Below are positions 17,503 through 25,847 of a stretch of DNA of 64,000 bases, one piece after another. The translations under genes were made by a program, and so were the position numbers. How positions within the stretch are numbered: the first letter of the stretch is position 1; each line of letters opens with the position of its first letter. The notes under the pieces were generated by a model that was not told where the DNA came from, searched no databases, and saw only the letters and a program-made list of their open reading frames with translations. The stretch is from Pseudomonas sp. Au-Pse12 (GTDB taxonomy: Bacteria > Pseudomonadota > Gammaproteobacteria > Pseudomonadales > Pseudomonadaceae): positions 248,001 to 312,000 of the forward strand of contig NZ_JAJTTH010000007.1 of the NCBI RefSeq assembly GCF_021341665.1, read 5' to 3'.

Positions 17503-18013
17503 GACTGCTCCCCCACAAGGACCGTGCAAGACACCCGCAGGCAGGTACGGCCGGGCACCGCGCAACGCTTTCGGGCGTTCGCTCACCGCTGGCCCGCAGG
17601 TCGCAGGACCCACGCGTCGATGCCACCGCGGCGCGGCGCACGGCCGGACCGGATGGAAAACAGAGTCATCAAGAAGGGACGTCGGGAGGCGGGCCACACA
17701 CGGGCCGCGATCGGGATGCCGCATCTCGCTGTACGGCGAGACAACGGCAGAAAAAGGGCTGCGCGCTATCTTGCCGGGACTGCGCCGGTGGTCAAGACCG
17801 GCCGACTCCTGTCACTCGAACAAGTACCCACACTGGGCCTCCACTGATTGAAAACGCGCGCAGCTTACGCCGCGCCATTAACAGAGTAAACCGGGGAAAA
17901 ACCCTGGCTCGGGGAATTGAAAAGTTCTTCAGCCAAGGTTCAGGAACAGGCAGAAAATGACGTTTTTGTGGCAGCGGCCGCCGCTGCCGCAACGCTGCGG
18001 CAGCGGCGCGCCA
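17503..18013 (-). promoter_or_regulatory. Long upstream region of mgtA leader and end of pvdA
   Basis: About 510 bp lie between the leader ORF and the pvdA stop codon. It has no convincing gene; a 127-codon plus-strand frame at 17464-17847 is arginine-rich and lacks a ribosome site. The mgtA promoter must lie here. A GC-rich perfect stem (gccgctgccgca / tgcggcagcggc, about 17978-18006) follows pvdA and may stop its transcript, though no T-run is present. Confidence 0.45.
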
Positions 18014-19351
18014 TCAGCTGGCGGTAGCCAGCAGCAGGTCGCGTACCGAACGGCTGTGGCCGCGGGTCTTGCCATGTTCGTACAGCGAATCGGCGATCTC
18101 CTGGGCACGGATCGGCAACACCGACAGCAGGGTGTCGCTCAGGCCGTGGCTGGCCTGGCTGAAGCCCTGCATGTAGATGCCGGCCTTGCAGCGCTCGTCG
18201 GTGATCACGCGATAATGCCGGTCCACTTCAAAATCACCCAGGTACTCCTGGAGCGGCGCCAGCAATTGACGGTGCATCTGGCGTTCGTAGCCCGTGGCGA
18301 GCACTACCGCGTCATAGTGCTCGGTGGTGCAGGCACCGGTGGCGTTGTTGCGCAGCACCAACTCGATGCCTTGTTCGGTAGCGACGGCTTTTTCCACCAG
18401 GGTCAGGGTACGGAATGCGTGGCGAGCGATACCCGAAACCTTCTGGCGATAGAAGATCCCGTAGATGCGCTCGATCAGGTCGATGTCCACCACCGAGTAG
18501 TTGGTGTTGTGGTACTCGTTGACCAGGCGCTCACGCTCGCTGCTCGCCTGCTGGAACACCAGGTCGGTGAACTCCGGCGAGAACACTTCGTTGACAAAAG
18601 GACTGTCGTCGGCGGGCTTGAGTGCCGAGCCACGGATAATCAAGTCCACCTGCACCGAAGGGAAGCTGTCATTCAGGTCAATGAAGGCTTCTGCGGCACT
18701 CTGGCCCCCCCCAATGATCGCGACTTTCATCTTCTTGCCGGCCACACAAGGTTGTTCAGCCATGCGTTCCAGGTACTGGGAATGATGGAAGACCCGACGG
18801 TCGCCCTTGAGCGCCTTGAAGGTATCGGGAATCCGCGGTGTGCCGCCGGCGCTGACCACCACGGAGCGACTGCTGCGCACGAACTCTTCCCCCTGGGCAT
18901 TGCGCGAAATGACCCGCAACGCCTCGACTTGCTGGTTGTGCAACAGCGGCTCGATGGCCAGGACCTCTTCGCCGTAGCGGCTCTGGTCCTTGAATTGAGC
19001 GGCTACCCAGCGCAGATAGTCGTTGAACTCCATTCGGCACGGGTAAAAGGTCCCGAGGTTGATGAAGTCGACCAGCCGCCCATGGAGCTTGAGGTAGTTG
19101 ACGAACGAGTAGGGACTGGTGGGGTTGCGCAGGGTGACCAAGTCCTTGAGGAAGGAGATCTGCAATTCACTCTGGGCCACCAGAGTATTGCCGTGCCAGC
19201 GATAATCGGCCTGTTTGTCGAGAAACAGCACGTCCAGAGGACCCTGAGCCTGCCCACGCTCCTCTAGCGCAATGGCAAGCGCCAGGTTTGAGGGGCCAAA
19301 ACCGATACCAATCAAATCGTGAACGATGGCCGATGCCATTGCCTGTGTCAT
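18014..19351 (-). CDS. pvdA: L-ornithine N5-monooxygenase
   Basis: This 445-residue flavoprotein hydroxylates the side-chain nitrogen of ornithine, the first step towards the hydroxamate ligand of pyoverdine. The FAD motif is IGIGFGPSNLALAIAL near the N-terminus. The NADPH motif VAIIGGGQSAAEAFIDL is mid-protein, and the C-terminal ATGYERQ segment is the third signature of N-hydroxylating monooxygenases. Length equals that of the P. aeruginosa enzyme. An exact PvdS box lies about 95 bp upstream. fpvI is the next gene upstream on the same strand, as in PAO1. Confidence 0.97.
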   Translation of the reverse strand: MTQAMASAIVHDLIGIGFGPSNLALAIALEERGQAQGPLDVLFLDKQADYRWHGNTLVAQSELQISFLKDLVTLRNPTSPYSFVNYLKLHGRLVDFINLGTFYPCRMEFNDYLRWVAAQFKDQSRYGEEVLAIEPLLHNQQVEALRVISRNAQGEEFVRSSRSVVVSAGGTPRIPDTFKALKGDRRVFHHSQYLERMAEQPCVAGKKMKVAIIGGGQSAAEAFIDLNDSFPSVQVDLIIRGSALKPADDSPFVNEVFSPEFTDLVFQQASSERERLVNEYHNTNYSVVDIDLIERIYGIFYRQKVSGIARHAFRTLTLVEKAVATEQGIELVLRNNATGACTTEHYDAVVLATGYERQMHRQLLAPLQEYLGDFEVDRHYRVITDERCKAGIYMQGFSQASHGLSDTLLSVLPIRAQEIADSLYEHGKTRGHSRSVRDLLLATAS

Positions 19352-19445
19352 TTCCAGTGTCCTCTGGAGAAGCCCCTCAAGGCGGGGAATTACGCCGGTG
19401 ACCTGGCCGGCCCATACAGGCCAACAGGTCGTCTGTTGAGTAGGA

Positions 19446-19469
19446 ACGAGGACGATGAAAAAAAATTTA
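19446..19469 (-). promoter_or_regulatory. PvdS (iron-starvation) promoter of pvdA
   Basis: On the minus strand this reads TAAAT, sixteen bases, then CGT, an exact match to the PvdS promoter consensus. The CGT lies about 95 bp before the pvdA start codon. Confidence 0.85.
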
Positions 19470-19559
19470 ACGGTCCGGAGATCTTGCCCGCAGACAAAGC
19501 CAAGCCGCTGGTACGCCAGATTCAGTGCCAGGCTCTGCCCGGTTGACGCGCACCGCTCG

Positions 19560-20039
19560 TCACTGAGCGTCCCACTGCCGCAGGCGCGCGCGGCAATGTT
19601 TCATCGCATTGACGATGTGTTTCTCCACCAGGCTGCGGGAAATCCCCAGTTGCTCGGCGATCTGCAGATGGGACAGGCCTTCGAGCTTGCGCAAGAGGAA
19701 GCTCTCGCGACACAGCCGCGGCAGCTCCGCCAAGGCCCGTTGCAGCATCTCCAGGCGCTGGCCGTGGTCCAGGCTGGTCTGCGGTGAAGGGTTGAAGTAG
19801 CGCTCTTCGTTGTCCAGCACCTCCAGGGGCTCGGACTGGCGCAGGGCATTGCGCCGATGGCCATCGATCACCAGGTTCAGCGCCGTGCGATAGAGAAACG
19901 CCCGCGGCTGCTCGATGGGCGTATCGCTGGAGCGTTCCAGGACCCGCACATAAGCGTCGTGCACCACATCCTCGGCCACCTGGCGATTGCCCAGCTTGGC
20001 GTTGAGGAAGCACATCAGCTCGCGATAGTAGTTTTCCAA
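19560..20039 (-). CDS. fpvI: ECF sigma factor FpvI
   Basis: This is a 159-residue iron-starvation sigma factor. Region 2 reads AEDVVHDAYVRVLER with RAFLYRTALNLVID; region 4 has LSHLQIAEQLGISRSLVEKHI. Length and location beside pvdA match FpvI, which drives fpvA, and not PvdS, which is about 187 residues in P. aeruginosa. A Fur-like site lies about 100 bp upstream. In PAO1 the anti-sigma factor FpvR is encoded next to fpvI; here the adjacent 327 bp contain no such gene. Confidence 0.92.
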   Translation of the reverse strand: MENYYRELMCFLNAKLGNRQVAEDVVHDAYVRVLERSSDTPIEQPRAFLYRTALNLVIDGHRRNALRQSEPLEVLDNEERYFNPSPQTSLDHGQRLEMLQRALAELPRLCRESFLLRKLEGLSHLQIAEQLGISRSLVEKHIVNAMKHCRARLRQWDAQ

Positions 20040-20141
20040 CAGGGCTCCCGACCGCCCAATGGGGCGATTCTGTCCTTGAGCAAGGCGGCACTGGCCGATT
20101 GCACCCGGTAATTCGTGGTGGCTGTTTAGCAGCAGCGTAAT

Positions 20142-20156
20142 TTATAGTAATTCTCA
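20142..20156 (-). promoter_or_regulatory. Candidate Fur box upstream of fpvI
   Basis: The minus strand reads TGAGAAT-T-ACTATAA, which matches the 7-1-7 Fur pattern TGATAAT-N-ATTATCA in 11 of 14 positions. The surrounding 40 bp are unusually AT-rich. fpvI is Fur-repressed in P. aeruginosa, so the site is where one is expected. Confidence 0.5.
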
Positions 20157-20233
20157 TATAGATTTAAAGTACCGCCGCGTCACGGTGGTTTATTTTCAGC
20201 ATGGCGACAGCTGTAACTCCATGTGTCGGCAAT

Positions 20234-20257
20234 TAAATTCACCCCGCGACAGCTCGT
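20234..20257 (+). promoter_or_regulatory. PvdS promoter of pvdR-pvdT-opmQ
   Basis: TAAAT, sixteen bases, then CGT: an exact PvdS consensus on the plus strand. The CGT lies 110 bp before the pvdR start codon. Confidence 0.85.
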
Positions 20258-20366
20258 TTACCTGACAGCTCCCCGTCTCTGCCGCTCTTGCGGTCGCTGC
20301 AAGCCTCGCGGCCTCTGCCGCGCCCGGCAGCGGTGACGGGCCGATTTCCCATGGCCGGAACCCTGC

Positions 20367-21539
20367 ATGAAACGTCCCCGACATACCCGCCGCGCCCTGC
20401 TGGCAGCGCTGTGCTTGATTCCCGTTGTCGCCATCAGCGCCTGGACCTTCATCCCCCCGGGCCGTGACCAGTTCGCCACCGTGCAGGTCAGCCGCGGCGA
20501 TATAGAAAGCAGCGTCACCGCCCTGGGCACCTTGCAACCGCGACGTTATGTGGATGTCGGCGCCCAGGCCTCCGGGCAGATCCGCAAGATCCACGTCGAA
20601 GCCGGCGACACGGTGAAAGAAGGCCAGTTGCTGGTGGAAATCGACCCTTCCACCCAGCAGGCCAAGCTCGACGCCAGCCGTTTTTCCATCGAAAACCTGC
20701 AGGCGCAATTGCAGGAGCAGTACGCCCAGAACCAGCTGGCCCGGCAGAAATACCAGCGCCAGCGCAACCTCGCCGCCGGCGGCGCCACCCGCGAAGAAGA
20801 CGTGCAGACCGCCCAGGCCGAACTCAAGGCCACCCAGGCGCGCATCGACATGTACAAGGCGCAGATCCGCCAGGCCCAGGCCAGCCTGCGCAGCGACCAG
20901 GCCGAGCTGGGCTACACGCGCATCTATGCGCCGATGTCCGGCACCGTGGTGGCGGTGGACGCCCGCGAAGGCCAGACCCTCAACGCCCAGCAGCAGACCC
21001 CGTTGATCCTGCGCATCGCCAAACTCTCGCCGATGACCGTCTGGGCCGAAGTCTCGGAAGCCGACATCGGCCACGTCAAACCCGGCATGCAGGCCTACTT
21101 CACCACCTTGAGCGGCGGCAACCGGCGCTGGACCAGCACCGTGCGGCAGATCCTGCCGATCCCGCCCAAGCCGCTGAACGAAACCAGCCAGGGCGGTGGC
21201 AGCCCCACCAGCACCAGCAAGAGCGGTAGCGGCCGGGTGGTGCTGTACACCGTGCTGCTGGACGTGGACAACGCCGACAACGCGCTGATGGCGGAAATGA
21301 CCACCCAGGTGTTCTTTGTCGCCAACCAGGCGAAAAATGTCCTCACCGCGCCCATCGCCGCCCTGCAGGGCAGCAGCGAGCCGGACCAGCAGATTGCCCG
21401 GGTGGTGGCCAAGAACGGCTCGATCGACGAGCGCAAGGTCCGGGTCGGCATCAGCGACCGCCTGCGCATCCAGGTCCTGGACGGCTTGAACGAGGGCGAA
21501 CACCTGCTGATCGGCCCGGCCAACAGCAGCGGGGGTTGA
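20367..21539 (+). CDS. pvdR: Pyoverdine efflux periplasmic adaptor PvdR
   Basis: This 390-residue MacA-type membrane fusion protein has an N-terminal anchor (residues 8-26). A lipoyl-like half follows (SGQIRKIHVEAGDTVKEGQLLVEID), then an alpha-hairpin of about residues 100-165, the second lipoyl half (YAPMSGTVVAVDAREGQTLN), and beta-barrel and membrane-proximal domains. It joins the inner-membrane ABC protein PvdT to the outer-membrane channel OpmQ. The PvdRT-OpmQ pump exports newly made or recycled pyoverdine from the periplasm. Its TGA stop abuts the pvdT ATG. Confidence 0.95.
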   Translation: MKRPRHTRRALLAALCLIPVVAISAWTFIPPGRDQFATVQVSRGDIESSVTALGTLQPRRYVDVGAQASGQIRKIHVEAGDTVKEGQLLVEIDPSTQQAKLDASRFSIENLQAQLQEQYAQNQLARQKYQRQRNLAAGGATREEDVQTAQAELKATQARIDMYKAQIRQAQASLRSDQAELGYTRIYAPMSGTVVAVDAREGQTLNAQQQTPLILRIAKLSPMTVWAEVSEADIGHVKPGMQAYFTTLSGGNRRWTSTVRQILPIPPKPLNETSQGGGSPTSTSKSGSGRVVLYTVLLDVDNADNALMAEMTTQVFFVANQAKNVLTAPIAALQGSSEPDQQIARVVAKNGSIDERKVRVGISDRLRIQVLDGLNEGEHLLIGPANSSGG

Positions 21540-23513
21540 ATGCAGACCCCGCTGATCGACCTCAGAGACATCCGCAAATCCTACGGCGGCGGTGACAGCC
21601 CGCAGGTCGACGTCCTGCGCGGCATCGACCTGTCGATCCACGCCGGGGAGTTCGTCGCCATCGTCGGCGCCTCGGGCTCCGGCAAGTCGACCCTGATGAA
21701 CATCCTCGGCTGCCTGGACCGCCCGACGTCCGGTGAGTACCTGTTCGCCGGGGAGAACGTCGCCCAACTGGACAGCGACGAACTGGCCTGGCTGCGCCGC
21801 GAAGCCTTTGGCTTCGTGTTCCAGGGCTACCACCTGATCCCCTCGGCCTCGGCCCAGGAAAACGTCGAGATGCCGGCCATCTACGCTGGCACCCCGACCG
21901 CCGAACGCCACGCCCGCGCCGCCGCCCTGCTGGAGCGCCTGGGCCTGGCCAGCCGCAGCGGCAACCGCCCGCATCAACTGTCCGGCGGCCAGCAGCAACG
22001 GGTGTCCATCGCCCGCGCGCTGATGAACGGCGGCCACATCATCCTCGCCGACGAACCCACCGGCGCCCTGGACAGCCACAGCGGCGCCGAAGTCATGACC
22101 CTGCTGGACGAACTGGCCGGCCAGGGCCACGTGGTGATCCTCATCACCCACGACCGTGAAGTGGCGGCCCGGGCCAAGCGCATCATCGAGATCCGCGACG
22201 GCGAAATCATCAGCGACACCGCCCACCAGGACCCGTCGGTGCAACTGAGCGCCAACGCCGGGGCCCTGCAGGCGGTGGACCTGCGCCAGCGCCTGGCCGA
22301 CGGCAGCGAAGCCAGCGGTGCCTGGAAAGGCGAACTGTTGGAAGCAGTGCAAGCCGCCTGGCGGGTGATGTGGATCAACCGCTTTCGCACCGCCCTGACC
22401 CTGCTGGGCATCGTCATCGGCGTGGCCTCGGTGGTGGTGATGCTGGCCGTGGGCGAAGGCAGCAAGCGCCAGGTGATGGCGCAGATGGGGGCGTTCGGCT
22501 CGAACATCCTGTATCTCAGTGGGCACACCCCCAACCCGCGCGCGCCGCAAGGCATCATCAGCCTCGACGACGTCGCCGCCGTGGCCACCCTGCCCCAGGT
22601 CAAGCGCATCATGCCGGTCAACGGCGCGGAAGCCGTGGTGCGCTTCGGCAACGCCGATCACATGAGCTACGTGGGCGGCAACGACACCCACTTCCCGCAT
22701 ATCTTCAACTGGCCGGTGGTCGAAGGCAGCTACTTCACCGAGGCCGACGAACGAGCCGGCGCCGCGGTCGCGGTGATCGGCAAGAAGGTCCGGGAAAAAC
22801 TGCTCAAGGACGTCGCCAACCCCATCGGCCAGTACATCCTCATCGAGAACGCGCCCTTCCAGGTGGTCGGCGTGCTGATGGGCAAAGGCGCCAGCTCCGG
22901 CGACCAGGACAGCGACGATCGCATCGCCGTGCCCTACTCCGCCGCCAGCACCCGCCTGTTCGGCAGTCGCAATCCGGAGTACGTGGCCATCGCCGCGGCA
23001 GACGCCAGCAAGGTCGAGGAAACCGAGCAGGCCATCGACCAACTGATGCTGCGCCTGCACAACGGCAAGCGCGACTTTGAGCTGACCAACAACGCGGCGA
23101 TGATCCAGGCCGAGGCCCGCACCCAGAACACCCTGTCGCTGATGCTCGGCGCCATTGCCGCGATCTCGCTGCTGGTGGGCGGCATCGGGGTGATGAACAT
23201 CATGCTCATGACCGTGCGCGAACGGACCCGGGAGATCGGCATCCGCATGGCCACCGGTGCCCGCCAGCGCGACATCCTGCGCCAGTTCCTCACCGAGGCG
23301 GTGATGCTCTCGGTGGTCGGCGGCCTGACCGGCATCGCCCTGGCCCTGCTGATCGGCGGCGTGCTGATCCTCAGTGAAGTGGCAATCGCCTTCTCCCTGG
23401 TCGCCGTGCTCGGCGCCTTCGGCTGCGCCCTGGTCACCGGCGTCATCTTCGGCTTCATGCCGGCCCGCAAAGCTGCCCGGCTCGACCCGGTCACGGCCCT
23501 TACCAGTGAATGA
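21540..23513 (+). CDS. pvdT: Pyoverdine efflux ABC transporter PvdT (MacB-type)
   Basis: This 657-residue fusion has an N-terminal ATPase and a C-terminal four-helix MacB permease. Walker A is GASGSGKST, the signature LSGGQQQRVS and Walker B ILADEPTG. A helix near residue 285 starts the permease, a large periplasmic domain follows, and the last three helices form the FtsX-like region (GGIGVMNIMLMTVRERTREIGIRMATGA). It powers the PvdRT-OpmQ tripartite pump. It overlaps no gene but is directly joined to pvdR and is seven bases from opmQ. Confidence 0.96.
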   Translation: MQTPLIDLRDIRKSYGGGDSPQVDVLRGIDLSIHAGEFVAIVGASGSGKSTLMNILGCLDRPTSGEYLFAGENVAQLDSDELAWLRREAFGFVFQGYHLIPSASAQENVEMPAIYAGTPTAERHARAAALLERLGLASRSGNRPHQLSGGQQQRVSIARALMNGGHIILADEPTGALDSHSGAEVMTLLDELAGQGHVVILITHDREVAARAKRIIEIRDGEIISDTAHQDPSVQLSANAGALQAVDLRQRLADGSEASGAWKGELLEAVQAAWRVMWINRFRTALTLLGIVIGVASVVVMLAVGEGSKRQVMAQMGAFGSNILYLSGHTPNPRAPQGIISLDDVAAVATLPQVKRIMPVNGAEAVVRFGNADHMSYVGGNDTHFPHIFNWPVVEGSYFTEADERAGAAVAVIGKKVREKLLKDVANPIGQYILIENAPFQVVGVLMGKGASSGDQDSDDRIAVPYSAASTRLFGSRNPEYVAIAAADASKVEETEQAIDQLMLRLHNGKRDFELTNNAAMIQAEARTQNTLSLMLGAIAAISLLVGGIGVMNIMLMTVRERTREIGIRMATGARQRDILRQFLTEAVMLSVVGGLTGIALALLIGGVLILSEVAIAFSLVAVLGAFGCALVTGVIFGFMPARKAARLDPVTALTSE

Positions 23514-23520
23514 TCGATCG

Positions 23521-24912
23521 ATGAAAGCACCCTTGACCCTTCTGGCCGCCTGCATCCTGCTGGCGGCCTGCAGCACCCCGGCGTCACGCCCGGACAGCGG
23601 CCTGCAAGCCCCCACCACCTGGCAAACAGCCGCCTCCCCCGCTGCCCAGGCCGACAGCCAGCAATGGTGGAGCCAGTTCGCCAGCGCGGACCTGGACCGC
23701 CTGATCGCCCAGGCCCGCGAGGGCAGCTTCGACCTCGCCGCGGCGGTGGCCCGGGTGCGCCAGGCCCAGGCCAGCGCGGTGATCGCCGGCGCGCCGCTGC
23801 TGCCCGAGCTCAAGGCCGGGCTCAACGCCAACCGGCAGAAACTGCTGCGCGGCAAGGGCTACAGCCAGCTGGACGCCACCCGCGACAACCAGGCCGTGGA
23901 CTATTTCGACGCCAGCCTCAGCGCCAGCTACGAGATCGACTTCTGGGGCGGCCGCCACGCCGCCCGCGACAGCGCCCTGCTGGACGTCAAGGCCAGCGAG
24001 TTCGACCGGGCCACCGTCGAGCTGACCCTGCTCAGCGGCGTCGCCAACAGCTACACCCAGGCGCTGGCGCTGAACGAACAAAGCCGCATTGCCCGACTGA
24101 ACCTGGACAACGCCCTGAACGTCCTCAAGCTGGTGCAGACCCGCTACGACTCAGGCTCGGCCACGGCCCTGGAACTGGCCCAGCAACGCAGCCTGGTCGC
24201 CGCCCAGCAACGCCAGTTGCCGCTGGTGCAGCAACAGGCCGAGGAAGCCCGGATCAGCCTCGCGGCCCTGCTCGGGCAACCCGTGCAAGCGCTCAGCCTG
24301 GGCCACCAGGATTTCGCCCAACTGCAATGGCCGAGCATCAACGCCGGCGTGCCCAGCGACCTGCTGAGCCGGCGCCCGGACATTGCTAGCGCCGAAGCCA
24401 GGCTGGCCGCGGCCCAGGCCGACGTCAAAGTGGCGCGTGCGGCCATGCTGCCCAGCGTGACCCTGAGCGCCAGCCTCGGCTCCGGCGCCAGCCACGCCCC
24501 GGACCTGCTGCGCAGCCCCTTCTACAACCTCGGCACCGGGCTGGTGGCGCCGATCTTCAACGCCGGGCGCCTGAGCGCCGAACGGGACAAGGCCACGGCC
24601 CGGCAAGAAGAACTGCTGGAAAGCTACCGCGCGGCGATCATCAATGGTTTTGCCGACGTGGAAAAAGCCCTCAACAGCATTCGCGGCCTGGACCAGCAAC
24701 GCCAGTGGCAGAGCGAGGAATTGAACCAGGCGCAACGGGCCTTCGAGATCGCCCAGAACCGCTACCAGGCCGGCGCCGAAGACCTGCTGACGGTGCTCGA
24801 TACCCAGCGCACCCTGTACGCCGCCCAGGATCAGCACGTGCAACTGCGGCTGGCGCGACTGCAATCGAGCATTGCCCTGTACAAGGCCCTGGGTGGCGGC
24901 TGGAATCAATGA
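23521..24912 (+). CDS. opmQ: Outer-membrane channel lipoprotein OpmQ
   Basis: This 463-residue RND/TolC-family outer-membrane factor has a lipoprotein signal (MKAPLTLLAACILLAACS, lipobox LAAC). Two related halves contain the usual coiled-coil tunnel segments; the second repeats the pattern around VPSDLLSRRPDIASAEARLAAA, the family hallmark. I use the ATG at 23521, since the upstream extension overlaps pvdT and would destroy the signal peptide. It completes the PvdRT-OpmQ exporter. Confidence 0.95.
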   Translation: MKAPLTLLAACILLAACSTPASRPDSGLQAPTTWQTAASPAAQADSQQWWSQFASADLDRLIAQAREGSFDLAAAVARVRQAQASAVIAGAPLLPELKAGLNANRQKLLRGKGYSQLDATRDNQAVDYFDASLSASYEIDFWGGRHAARDSALLDVKASEFDRATVELTLLSGVANSYTQALALNEQSRIARLNLDNALNVLKLVQTRYDSGSATALELAQQRSLVAAQQRQLPLVQQQAEEARISLAALLGQPVQALSLGHQDFAQLQWPSINAGVPSDLLSRRPDIASAEARLAAAQADVKVARAAMLPSVTLSASLGSGASHAPDLLRSPFYNLGTGLVAPIFNAGRLSAERDKATARQEELLESYRAAIINGFADVEKALNSIRGLDQQRQWQSEELNQAQRAFEIAQNRYQAGAEDLLTVLDTQRTLYAAQDQHVQLRLARLQSSIALYKALGGGWNQ

Positions 24913-25029
24913 ATCACCAAAGGCTCGCATGGCCAGCGGTATCACCACTGGCCATCGTCGCAGCGACGGCCGGGGCCCTGATGACCTAGAATCGTGCGAC
25001 CACCAACAGACGCGAGCAACACCCCCACC

Positions 25030-25329
25030 ATGCCCATCGGAACCGAGCTGGACGCCTCCCGGGCAGACGTACTGTCGATGCTGAAAAGAGCATTCCCGAA
25101 CGGAGTCAGCCCAACCGATTACCGCCCTCTTCTGGCAGCGCTATATGAACATCTGTCAGATCGAAACCTGGCGAATGTCATCTCACAGCTCACCCACAAG
25201 GACCCGGATCTGGTCCTCAACGAGATCTACGAGGCCGTGACCAGCAAGAAACCGAAAGCTCAGGAGATAGCACCACTAACTCGGCTCCTGAACCATCACG
25301 GAGCGTCTGAAACACTGGCCGACACCTGA
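25030..25329 (+). CDS. DUF3349-like small protein
   Basis: This 99-residue soluble protein contains MLKRAFPNGVSPTDYRPLLAAL followed by LSDRNLANVISQL, given here as two short segments. This resembles the DUF3349 family known from mycobacteria and some proteobacteria. Function is unknown. The ATG at 25030 is chosen over an earlier alternative codon, which lacks a ribosome site. It lies 28 bp before an SMI1/KNR4 gene on the same strand. Base composition is visibly less GC-rich than the flanking pvd genes, which suggests acquisition. An immunity-type role is inferred from the neighbour only. Confidence 0.6.
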   Translation: MPIGTELDASRADVLSMLKRAFPNGVSPTDYRPLLAALYEHLSDRNLANVISQLTHKDPDLVLNEIYEAVTSKKPKAQEIAPLTRLLNHHGASETLADT

Positions 25330-25357
25330 TGCCTCGCCCCTCAAGAAGACCAGGACA

Positions 25358-25795
25358 ATGAACTTCAGTGAATTTGAACAACTGCTGAATGCCAAGAAGA
25401 ACCTCCATCCGATCTGGTTTGAGCTCCCTGCGGACAGCGCCGCCACCGAGGAGGACATCACCGAGGCTCAAAATGACCTGGCGCTGCGACTTCCTGTCGA
25501 GTACCGCCAGTTCCTGCTGAAGCATGGGGGCGGCTACTTTGCCTTGGGAATCGTCTACTCACTGGACAGAGACAGCGATTTCAACCTGGCCAGAATCAAT
25601 CGACAACACCCACTGATTGGCAAGTGTCATCTGTTGTTTTCAGAGAACGGCTGCGGCGACTTCTACGGATTCCGGATTGAAAATAACCAATGCCTGGCAG
25701 AGGTGTGCTTTTTTGATCATGAAACCCAAGCATGGCAGCAGACCGGATACCCAGAACTGTTCAGCTTCCTGGCCGAAGTGGCCCTTTCGATCTGA
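25358..25795 (+). CDS. SMI1/KNR4 (SUKH) family protein, probable orphan immunity protein
   Basis: This 145-residue protein shows the SUKH fold pattern: ATEEDITEAQNDLALRLPVEYRQFLLKHGGGYF near the N-terminus, with LPxxYRxFLLxxxGG as the key motif. NGCGDFYGFRIENNQ and a C-terminal helix FSFLAEVAL follow. SUKH proteins are common immunity proteins of polymorphic toxins. No toxin gene is present in the window, so this would be an orphan copy. It sits between opmQ and pvdP, where PAO1 has no such gene. Confidence 0.75.
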   Translation: MNFSEFEQLLNAKKNLHPIWFELPADSAATEEDITEAQNDLALRLPVEYRQFLLKHGGGYFALGIVYSLDRDSDFNLARINRQHPLIGKCHLLFSENGCGDFYGFRIENNQCLAEVCFFDHETQAWQQTGYPELFSFLAEVALSI

Positions 25796-25847
25796 ACACC
25801 CCTAGCAACGACCTCCAGACTCGAAGTTCACGATCAGTCCGGCGCCG

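Noticed and set aside
17464..17847. 127-codon plus-strand frame upstream of mgtA
   Set aside because: Arginine-rich, without ribosome site, and overlapping the mgtA leader.
17870..17900. Possible PhoP box (ggttta...gttaa) upstream of mgtA
   Set aside because: Second half-site and spacing do not fit, and it is more than 350 bp from the leader ORF.
19560..20039. Sigma factor as PvdS
   Set aside because: Length of 159 residues and the place next to pvdA match FpvI; PvdS is longer.
20196..23855. 1219-codon minus-strand frame opposite pvdR and pvdT
   Set aside because: pvdR and pvdT are certain from motifs and order; the antisense frame has no domain and spans gene boundaries.
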